The notes beneath the pieces were generated by a model, which worked only from the letters and a program-made list of their open reading frames with translations, made no database searches and was not told the origin of the DNA. Source: an uncultured Ruminiclostridium sp. (GTDB taxonomy: Bacteria > Bacillota > Clostridia > Oscillospirales > Ruminococcaceae). From it: DNA of 64,000 nucleotides. Numbering within the stretch: the stretch's first letter is position 1; each line of letters opens with the position of its first letter. Location: positions 1 to 64,000 of the forward strand of contig CANQED010000011.1 in assembly GCA_947594425.1 (NCBI GenBank), written 5' to 3'. A program made the position numbers and the translations under genes. Shown piece after piece: positions 36,201 through 42,614 of the stretch.

Positions 36201-36682
36201 GGGACAAGGGCTATCCGCAGGAGTTCGAGCTGCCCGAAATTATAAAGGGCATAAACGATATTTATATAGAAATCGGCGGCGGGTGCATTTTCGGCGGGAT
36301 AAGCTTCTCCCCGAATGAGCGCGCATATAAGCTGAATTTCGCCGCCGACTGCGACAAGCTGTACGGAGACGATTATTCGGTAGAGGGAAAGCGCGTGTGC
36401 GGCATAGGAAATAACGTCGTGCTGGAATACGGCGGCATGGACTTTAAGCAGGGCGCGGATAAGCTTACTATAACGGGGCGCACCCCGCTGGATCAAAACA
36501 CGATACAATTGCGCACGACTGGCGCTGACGGCGCGCAAAAGACGCAGATACTCGAATTCTCGCACAGTGACGAGTATACCTCGATAACCTTTGATATAGA
36601 AACGCTAAGCGGGGTGAACGATATAAGCTTTGTGTTCTTGCCCGGGGCTAACTTTGATATGGAGAGCTTTAAATTTGAATAA
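33272..36682 (+). CDS. Large GH2 beta-galactosidase-type glycosidase
   Basis: An 1136-residue glycoside hydrolase 2 without a signal peptide. N-terminal sugar-binding domain (VELPHDWLI, GWYKKSFTL), immunoglobulin-like domain, then the TIM barrel with the acid/base Glu376 in MWSIGNEIHD and nucleophile Glu455 in CIYGSETAS. The C-terminal 400 residues contain bacterial Ig-like regions and two related carbohydrate-binding-type modules. It probably releases terminal galactose or a related sugar from imported oligosaccharides. Its last 330 bases and terminator are repeated at 47.2 kb on the far side of the accessory island. RBS AGAGGATGG. Confidence 0.93.
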   Translation: MKILFNDGWQFALTEPNSDISAIGGARWYDVELPHDWLISDSSALYKSGCGWYKKSFTLSEKDCGGSVVICFDGVYMDSTVYVNDKTVGEWKNGYTSFSFDISEYVHAGENTVLVRVNYISPNSRWYSGAGIYRNVYLRLAAKNYILTDGVYFNAKAPGAHSGGWRVTIQTELNGDFDGTIKHTLTDGQGRAAADISGPVAGDTHTVRFYIDNPELWDIESPTLYTLTTEIYDADGDLADRAKNKVGFRYIRFDPGSGFYLNSRKVKIKGVCMHHDLGALGAAFNRDAAERQLKMLIDMGANAIRTSHNPPAREVVELCDELGLLVDDEFTDMWEEPKTEYDYARFFPEWYKKDVAAWIRRDRNHPSVIMWSIGNEIHDTHKSERGLEVAKMLCDEIAVHDRYANARPTIGSNYMGWENAQKVADYLKLAGYNYAEKLYRQQHADNPSRCIYGSETASTVRSRGIYHMPYDTAQLTHCDMQCSDLGNSVVNWGASPFYSYAEDRDCRFSAGQFVWTGFDYIGEPTPYSSKNSYFGIIDTAGFAKASYSFYRSVWNNNSEPFIFVMPYWEANEGQAVDVIAYSNLRTLVLYEDDVAHGIRHINPETGTSDGKRLCACWRIKYSRDKVITVCGYRGSKPDGEPTVKRVLRAFGDAESIVLSPENDKIKADGRSLAFIDISAVDKDGREVPNANNRIRVTVSGAGRLVGLDNGDSTDYDSYKGDNRRMFSGKLLAIVQATLDSGEIIVTAEGKGLKSASTVLYSEKCDIPRGISVVLTPPKAEYVPELPVRRIELIDKGNRRLYPKRPERKVRVILHPENADYKDVTFMCCSDSGEVINFAEAADYDGEYVTVRAKGDGDFRLRACCNNGKDAPSVFSDLEYKIRGMGSAVIDAFSLTAATLCNYSDRPQNNIGGGAYGLDGRAVLGFYSMDFGSAGADKLTVYVGNCSPDRLYARLYIGDPEKGGRQVGEFDLKYNNGWDKGYPQEFELPEIIKGINDIYIEIGGGCIFGGISFSPNERAYKLNFAADCDKLYGDDYSVEGKRVCGIGNNVVLEYGGMDFKQGADKLTITGRTPLDQNTIQLRTTGADGAQKTQILEFSHSDEYTSITFDIETLSGVNDISFVFLPGANFDMESFKFE

Positions 36683-36724
36683 ACTAACGCCGGTTTTGAT
36701 GAGAGGTCAAGACCGGCGGGTTTT
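36352..36724 (+). repeat. Left copy of the GH2 3'-end direct repeat
   Basis: This stretch, covering the last about 110 codons of the intact GH2 gene and its terminator, matches 47176-47560 at roughly 95 percent by eye. Most differences are synonymous. The two copies bracket the AT-rich island. Confidence 0.9.
36688..36724 (+). terminator. GH2 gene terminator
   Basis: CGCCGGTTTTGA and TCAAGACCGGCG pair around a short loop and are followed by GGTTTTATA. The same hairpin occurs after the remnant copy at 47523. Confidence 0.8.
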
Positions 36725-36937
36725 ATACCGTATTATTTATGTGTACCTTATAAAGCAAAAATGTCGTCACGGACGTAGTCCGCGACGACGTGGTGGTGCG
36801 TATATTATAACGAGCTTGATAAAATCACATTTTTACCGGTACAGAACAACCCATATTCAAACTCAACTTTACCGCATCGCACATTTTTGTTTTCAGCCGG
36901 ACAGCAATATAATTAAGCCGCAAAGGAGGTATTGCAT

Positions 36938-37234
36938 ATGAAAGATAATTTAAAAGGGGTAGGAATTTGGGGACAAAAGCACTATCGATACTTGAAAGAA
37001 AACCATCCAACTACCATAAACGTTATGCGGATGAACGATACATTAAATTCGTATCTGCACAAAGTGAACGATCAGGCTAATGAAATGTGTTTTCAGTTGG
37101 TAAAACAACTCGCTAAGTAGGAAGGCGTCACAAAAGAAGTGAAACTCCGCGACCAATTGTCGCAGGGTGACGCCATGAACAGCATTCGTGACTGGGTCAA
37201 TGAGTTTGTTCTAAACGAGGTTATTTTTGCATGA
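36938..37234 (+). pseudogene. tnpV: TnpV-like transposon protein with an in-frame amber stop
   Basis: The start after AAAGGAGG gives a 60-residue product (IGIWG-like motif GVGIWGQKHYRYLKEN, then LNSYLHKVNDQANEM) that ends at TAG 37118-37120. The same frame continues past the stop with EGVTKEVKLRDQLSQGDAMN and a tail resembling the normal TnpV C-terminus, to TGA at 37232. TnpV is a small cargo protein of Clostridial transposons and conjugative elements. One nonsense change therefore explains the split. Function of the family is not known. Confidence 0.75.
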
Positions 37235-37500
37235 CATTCCTTGAAAATCTTTGGTATGGAAACATCAACCCACACGAAAAATTACTGAGCGGAAACAGCA
37301 ATTTCAAACACCTGCTCCACCTTACGGGCAAAAACCGTGATAAACTCACCGACATCTTCACCAAACCGCAAAGGGAGACTCTCGAACAATATGGCGAGAT
37401 GTATCCCTACGCGGAACAAGCTGCGTTTAAATACGGGTTCGCGCTTAACGTCAGGCTCATAATGAAAAGCGTTTTTATAAAATCAAACAAATCCGAATAA
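37231..37500 (+). CDS. DUF6809-like small protein
   Basis: An 89-residue protein (LENLWYGNINPHEKLL, NRDKLTDIFTKPQRETLEQY, KYGFALNVRLIMKS) with the pattern of the DUF6809 family, often found beside tnpV in Clostridial mobile elements. Its ATG overlaps the tnpV frame stop (ATGA), so the pair were translationally coupled before the amber change. It is probably leftover cargo of a decayed element. No function is known. Confidence 0.65.
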   Translation: MTFLENLWYGNINPHEKLLSGNSNFKHLLHLTGKNRDKLTDIFTKPQRETLEQYGEMYPYAEQAAFKYGFALNVRLIMKSVFIKSNKSE

Positions 37501-37557
37501 TAGCAAGGTAAACGGCCGCTTTTTAATAGATATCAATTATCAATATCTTACATTGTT

Positions 37558-37965
37558 CTATGTGACCTTGTCAATATTTTCAACTAGCATCTTTCTAAAG
37601 GCAGGGATATTTGCAAAGTTATCATCTGCTGGAACAACCTCTGTAATAATTTCTTCATTTTCTTCGTCAAATAACATTAGACCGACTCCATTTTCTTTGA
37701 GTGCACTAAGTAAAAGCGGTGTTATTTTTCTTTTGGGAAGACAAATGTATGACTTATCCGCTCCAAGCTTATGATTAATTGCTTGTTCAATGGCTTGACG
37801 CCATTTGCTGATTTTGAACTCAACTGATATTATTACACCATTATAATCCACCAGTATAACATCAATGCAACGAGAAAGAAAGGGAACTTCTTGTTTCACG
37901 GTTTTATACTGAGATAATCCTGATAAATAAGTAAAGCCTTTTGCCATCATTTCCGTTTCTAACAT
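37558..37965 (-). CDS. Small PD-(D/E)XK nuclease-like protein
   Basis: A 135-residue protein, last gene of the four-gene cassette. CIDVILVDYNGVIISVEFKI gives the PD-(D/E)XK arrangement Asp35, Glu49 and Lys51, followed by WRQAIEQAINHKLGADKSYI, the usual helix and strand after the core. It is small, so it may be a nuclease module acting with its partners. It starts directly after the stop of the Panacea-like gene (TAGATG) with no gap. RBS GGAG within the previous gene. AT-rich codon use unlike the core. Confidence 0.7.
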   Translation of the reverse strand: MLETEMMAKGFTYLSGLSQYKTVKQEVPFLSRCIDVILVDYNGVIISVEFKISKWRQAIEQAINHKLGADKSYICLPKRKITPLLLSALKENGVGLMLFDEENEEIITEVVPADDNFANIPAFRKMLVENIDKVT

Positions 37966-38562
37966 CTAATCATTCTCCTCGCTAAGATATCGATTAGCTA
38001 TAATCGAATTCTTTGCTTCTTCTGGATATTGTTTATATACATACCGAAGCAGAGAGTCAAGTGATATTTTATTAATTTGAGCCTTGAAGGCTGTTAATTT
38101 ATCAATTTGAGTTTGGGTAAAAAGTGGCCATATCTTTTCAGAAACATAGTTGAGACCGCTTTGAGACAATGAATATGACAATTCAAAAGAAACTTCATCT
38201 TCATCGAAAGACGCGTCATTCCATTCGTCAGTTTCATCAAAGACGTCTTTGCTTTCCACTTTATCCACTACAGAAAGCGGTATGCTCGTCTCCTTGGTTT
38301 CTACCATTCCTATTGCCTCAAAAAATGAAAGATCTTCAAACATTTGCCTGCTAAATGGGCCAAAAAAGTACGGTTCAAAAGAAGGAAGCTCTATTTGCAG
38401 TGTGTCTTCAAAAAAACGGGAATACAGTTGCTTTTCAAAAAGAAACATCATTTTAGTAAGTTTAGTTCGCCCTACGATAGGCTCATTGAAAACAGAACCA
38501 ATGCCAGGTGAATATAAAAAAGCCAAAAGCAAATCTTTTCCATTCATTTCTTTTTTGTTCAT
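37966..38562 (-). CDS. Panacea/DUF4065-like protein
   Basis: A 198-residue protein. GRTKLTKMMFLFEKQLY (about 31-47), EPYFFGPFSRQMFEDLSFFE (about 63-82) and a late LSQSGLNYV resemble the DUF4065/Panacea (SocA-like) fold found in many antitoxins and in adaptor proteins. The match is by pattern only. Its ATG overlaps the SIR2 stop (ATGA) and GGAGG lies ahead, so it is tightly coupled. It could neutralise or regulate the SIR2 enzyme or the nuclease. Confidence 0.55.
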   Translation of the reverse strand: MNKKEMNGKDLLLAFLYSPGIGSVFNEPIVGRTKLTKMMFLFEKQLYSRFFEDTLQIELPSFEPYFFGPFSRQMFEDLSFFEAIGMVETKETSIPLSVVDKVESKDVFDETDEWNDASFDEDEVSFELSYSLSQSGLNYVSEKIWPLFTQTQIDKLTAFKAQINKISLDSLLRYVYKQYPEEAKNSIIANRYLSEEND

Positions 38563-39911
38563 GATTGACCTCCTAACCTTTCAAGAAAGTTGCTGAAGCC
38601 TTTATAGTTATATTTAACTCTTTCTTTGCCGAAAAAACTATTATATCTATATTCAGGTAAAGACAATCTTTCTAAAATCTGATTTACAGTATCATCAGAA
38701 CAACGACTATCATTTAATACCAATCTATAATAGTTTGGATCGTTGGATTCAGTCAAAACTACAGTGATATCAGCTGAATCCTTTACGGATTTTTTTAACA
38801 AGCATCTCAATTCAAAGTCTGCGTCTGGAAAAGAATAACCAATAAAAACTATATGATCAGCTTCGCTTATATCGATAAATGCATTATGCCAGATGTTTTT
38901 TAGATTCAGATTTTCTAACGATTTCATAAACGTCGGCGTTATAATCAAACTTCTAAGCATGGGAGCAGCCTTATTATCTGAAAGTATGCAATAAGGACAT
39001 TTAGCGCCTACGAATTCCTCATACGCAATTTCACTTTCATAGTCAGTGAAAATACGTCCACATTTAGGACATTCAAGCCACGCTAACGATCCATGCATTT
39101 TTAGAATTTTTATATTTTTATGTCCCTTTGCTTTGATATGTGTTGAAGGAATGTGCTTATCTGCATTTTTATAATCGTAGTCATAGAAACATAAATCCGG
39201 ATATACTCTTTGCTGATTCTTGGAAAGATTCGAATTGTACTCTTTGCATTGACGAGCCAGAATACGTTCCAGCACATCATCCCAATTCATTGTAACAACA
39301 GCAAGAGTGTCTTCTTTCTGAGAAGATGAAAGCCGTTTGTTCAACAAATATTTAGAAAAAAGCTCATAATCAGATGCATCATGTGATTCATTTATAGCAA
39401 ATGCCATGGCATAAATAATACACATTTTTAATTTGTTGTGTATATCAGCCATATTTTGCGGAGAAAATAATCTAAAGTGTTCGCGCTCGGTAGCCACATT
39501 ATCAAAAATAGTAAACAAATCCTCAAGAGAAACATTGATAGATTTAACAATATTATAAGCTTTTTTTAATACAGCATCCTTTTCTATACGTTCGCTTACG
39601 CTATTCTCATTAATCAGATGTGCCTGTTCTAGTGCGATTTTATATTCAGTTTCCTTATCTGTTGTAGAGAAACTTGAAACAATAAAACTGCCAAGCTCTT
39701 GTCGATACTGGTCAAATGTTGAATAAAACGATAATAGTCTCTGTAGCCTTTCGTTGATTTCGAACGAAAGAAAATCATCAGATTGTGGGTCGTTAGATAA
39801 AGAATTGCGATCTAAAGAGAAAACATGCTTGAGTATGCCGGCTTGCGTTGGCAGGTTTGCCGAGGCAGAGGCTCCGGCGCCAAGGATAAATACTGTCTTT
39901 TCTGCGTCCAT
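38559..39911 (-). CDS. SIR2-domain protein (predicted NADase)
   Basis: A 450-residue SIR2-like protein. The N-terminal VFILGAGASAS binds NAD; MNWDD (Asn209, Asp211) and MHGSLAWLECPKC with His273 form the catalytic region; Cys281, Cys284, Cys305 and Cys308 form a zinc site; VFIGYSFPDADFELRCLL closes the Rossmann core. About 190 residues of extra helical sequence are inserted after the first strand, as in SIR2 defence proteins rather than in deacetylase sirtuins. I expect NAD cleavage on activation, by inference. The start at 39911 follows GGAGGA; 5 bases separate it from the gene before. Confidence 0.85.
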   Translation of the reverse strand: MDAEKTVFILGAGASASANLPTQAGILKHVFSLDRNSLSNDPQSDDFLSFEINERLQRLLSFYSTFDQYRQELGSFIVSSFSTTDKETEYKIALEQAHLINENSVSERIEKDAVLKKAYNIVKSINVSLEDLFTIFDNVATEREHFRLFSPQNMADIHNKLKMCIIYAMAFAINESHDASDYELFSKYLLNKRLSSSQKEDTLAVVTMNWDDVLERILARQCKEYNSNLSKNQQRVYPDLCFYDYDYKNADKHIPSTHIKAKGHKNIKILKMHGSLAWLECPKCGRIFTDYESEIAYEEFVGAKCPYCILSDNKAAPMLRSLIITPTFMKSLENLNLKNIWHNAFIDISEADHIVFIGYSFPDADFELRCLLKKSVKDSADITVVLTESNDPNYYRLVLNDSRCSDDTVNQILERLSLPEYRYNSFFGKERVKYNYKGFSNFLERLGGQS

Positions 39912-39916
39912 GTTTT

Positions 39917-41335
39917 TTATTCCTCCGCCTCTGAACATATTTCGTCCCAAATACTGATGTAGTCAAGTTCTCCTTCTTTGATTGAATGACATGCTTGGTA
40001 TAACTGACTTTTATTTTTCAAATCATTAAGTAATTGCTTTAAATCTTTACGCTCGACCTGCAGAAATTCCATTTTCTTACACAACAGATAATGATAGAGG
40101 CAGTTTTGTTTAGTGTCAGATGAAGCTTTTTTTCGACGCAAAACATGGTTTTTTCGATGTATTTCATAAAATTCTTTGCTTTCAAATTCCATGAAATTGA
40201 TCATTTCTTTTCCAATAATCTTTTTGCACTGAGAACAACCACAGATATCAGAAAAATACTTATCTGAACTTCCCCAGTTTTCTATGTTTGTGTCCAGAAC
40301 TTTCGCGTATTCAAGAAGATAAAAAGCTTTTGTAAAGTCAAGCCGTCGATGTAACGGTAAAAAATAATACTTTGACACTGGTATGCCACCCCCTACAGGG
40401 TACACCATTCTGCTTTCACCGTATTCCAAACCATGAGATACGCCAGAAAGGAGCGACAACGATTTATGTGTAAGTAAGATTGAAAAATAACCTCCATACA
40501 TATTATAAATCTGTTTTCGAGGCAATCCTTTTAGCAACGCAACAAATCCGTTAAGTTCCGCCTTTGCTGATTCATGCTCATTAAGGTCATCAATCCAAAT
40601 TGTATACCCGTCGCATTCTAATATCGAATATGCTTTAACTATCTTGTTCAAAGAGCTTGGATCTGTAATAACGGATTTATTCAACACAATTTGAGCAAAA
40701 ACTGGCAAGTTATTGCAATTATGTTTTGATTGAGCAATTGATATATTTGCTAATTCAATATTAAGAGAAAGCCATTCTTCCCAATAAGGGGCTTGATTGT
40801 CTAAGTAGAAATACGGAGCAATTAAAAACTTAGGACGCAGTTGGGGAATATTGTCAGATTGCCCCGGAGCAATATAGTCCAAATATTTTTGTAAATCTTG
40901 CTCTTGGACATGTTTATATACAAGATTATATTGGAATGAGAGAATCCGCTCAACAAAACTATCCTTATCAATTGAACTTCCAAAGTCACTGGGCACGAGC
41001 GGAATGCGTTGCTTGATTCTATTCATTGATAACCCATAGATATCAATGAGTTTTGCAATGGATTTTTTAATCGAATACTCATTTGTACTCTTTGACTTGC
41101 TGAAAAGTAGATCTATTTTGTTTTGAAAAGCATAAGTAATAGGATCGATAAAATATCCCTTTTCCTTATTAGAGAAGAACTTTTCGACTATAAATTTAGC
41201 GATTGCATTTGATACATAAGCAGCTGTGTTACCGTTAATGCTCAAATAATCAAAGGCGGAAAAAGCCTTCTCAAGATGCACTTTTTCGGCAACAGTACCG
41301 TATCGCAAAATATGAACTGTTTTATTATTTGCCAT
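39917..41335 (-). CDS. Unknown protein, possible TIM-barrel/TGT-like
   Basis: A 472-residue protein that I do not recognise with certainty; first gene of the cassette. Alternating hydrophobic strands (KGYFIDPITYAFQ, GYTIWIDDLNEHESA, IYNMYGGYFSILL, LLSGVSHGLEYGESR, KYYFLPLHRRLDF) suggest a TIM barrel. Near the C-terminus CGCSQC (Cys365, Cys367, Cys370) followed by His393 matches the zinc site spacing of tRNA-guanine transglycosylases, and GLEYGE resembles their substrate loop. It may therefore be a distant base-exchange-type or ligand-sensing protein. RBS GGAGTGAC. AT-rich. No close function can be assigned. Confidence 0.5.
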   Translation of the reverse strand: MANNKTVHILRYGTVAEKVHLEKAFSAFDYLSINGNTAAYVSNAIAKFIVEKFFSNKEKGYFIDPITYAFQNKIDLLFSKSKSTNEYSIKKSIAKLIDIYGLSMNRIKQRIPLVPSDFGSSIDKDSFVERILSFQYNLVYKHVQEQDLQKYLDYIAPGQSDNIPQLRPKFLIAPYFYLDNQAPYWEEWLSLNIELANISIAQSKHNCNNLPVFAQIVLNKSVITDPSSLNKIVKAYSILECDGYTIWIDDLNEHESAKAELNGFVALLKGLPRKQIYNMYGGYFSILLTHKSLSLLSGVSHGLEYGESRMVYPVGGGIPVSKYYFLPLHRRLDFTKAFYLLEYAKVLDTNIENWGSSDKYFSDICGCSQCKKIIGKEMINFMEFESKEFYEIHRKNHVLRRKKASSDTKQNCLYHYLLCKKMEFLQVERKDLKQLLNDLKNKSQLYQACHSIKEGELDYISIWDEICSEAEE

Positions 41336-41777
41336 ATTGTCACTCCTTTTTTCAAATAAACACTTCTATCAGCTTCCAAATTTTCCGGTTTGTCGCTCCT
41401 TCAGTTTATTAGGTGCTGGAGAGATAAAGCTACGTACCAACCGCTCGGATAAAGCCCCATTTTATATACGGTTATTCCTCGCTTTAATCCTTAAGCACTT
41501 CAAACGTCCTTGCGGTGTAATGATCAATGTTATTTTACTCACCGTCGGCTGTCATGTCACCTTTTTCTTCGATGATCCATATCTCTCTGTTTTCAAATCC
41601 GATTATATAATCAAAATATAAATTATTGCGATGGAAAGCTCAACGATATACAATATTGAAAACTCGGCACCCTTGTCACCGTTTTTATAACACCATTTCA
41701 CGGCGTTATACCCTCTCACCAACGTTCAAACTCTACTTCCGCAACAGTGCGGTTTGGAGTCAAAAAATGTTATTTAC
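41336..41777. other. Gene-free stretch with coding traces
   Basis: No intact gene is seen. On the minus strand short in-frame pieces such as IIGFENREIWIIEEKGDMTADGE split over 41520-41595 end in a stop and look like the tail of a lost protein. The plus-strand open frame at 41337 has no supporting features. The promoter of the SIR2 cassette should lie here, but I see no convincing -35/-10 pair. Confidence 0.4.
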
Positions 41778-42293
41778 ATGACACTCAAAAGACGTTCTTT
41801 GTCAAAATTGCCGTAGAAGCGAGCTTCTTGAGCTGCTTATAATACTGATACAAAGGAATTCCCCCAATAACCGACAAGAACATCGGTTTCTTCTAAATCC
41901 TCTATCTGATCTACGCTGATACGGCTGAACGCCTCGATAATGCGGCCCTGTTATTGACAAGAAACGCATTATATTCGCGCAAAGAAATCTATCGATCAGT
42001 TTGTGCACAACTTCAAAATCCTTTTCTTCTTGTAAGAGCAGCAAAATTCCATCTCCGCCTCCATAACTAAACAAATACAGCGAATAGCCTACCTTAACAT
42101 TATATCCCACTTTCTTATCTCCTTCGACAACGATGTCACTTTGTTTTATTTCATCAAATAGCATATTCTGTGTCAGCAAAGCCGTGATTTGCTCAAAATA
42201 AACTATGTCATCATGCTCTATTATATCAAGAAGCTTATACGAGGCAATGATTCCCGAAACCAAATGTTGATAACATTCATCCAGAGAATTTCA
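41778..42293 (-). pseudogene. Decayed gene of unknown function
   Basis: A start ATG preceded by GAGGATGG begins MKFS, then a frameshift near 42282 leads into LDECYQHLVSGIIASY and about 90 clean residues (KLLDIIEHDDIVYFEQITAL...). A second frameshift near 41953 moves to RIIEAFSRISVDQIEDLEET, and a TAA at 41837-41839 interrupts before EARFYGNFDKERLLSVM. At least three lesions, so it is not functional. I do not recognise the family. Confidence 0.6.
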
Positions 42294-42614
42294 TATACCA
42301 TCCTCGTAAACTTATAAGTTATGCAGGATGTCAGAATAGTATATGTTTTTTGCCTTTGCAATTTCAACGTCTTCATTTTCAAGGCGTTTTATTCGCTCAG
42401 AAACCGCAAGCGCAAATCCCCAGGCTTCTCTTGTACAGCTCTGTACGCATTTTTGGTATTAATTCCAAAATATTTGCCTATCCTCAAGGTTGGATTGCCA
42501 TAGGCCTTACTTTGCGAAGAATAGGGCATAACAAATTACTTTATTATTTTATTAATAATAATTATTTAGTGGGAATTTTTATGGGCGGCTCAGTATTAAA
42601 CTGCGTAAACAAGC
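42294..42614. other. Gene-free stretch with weak coding traces
   Basis: Minus-strand 46-codon frame at about 42393-42530 (GKYFGINTKNAYRAVQEK) followed by a shifted ERIKRLENEDVEIAKAKN segment could be remains of a second decayed gene. The rest is AT-rich with no recognisable gene. Confidence 0.35.

Noticed and set aside
41337-41621. Plus-strand 94-residue open frame
   Set aside because: It has no ribosome site. It lies over the upstream region of the cassette, and better coding traces are on the other strand.
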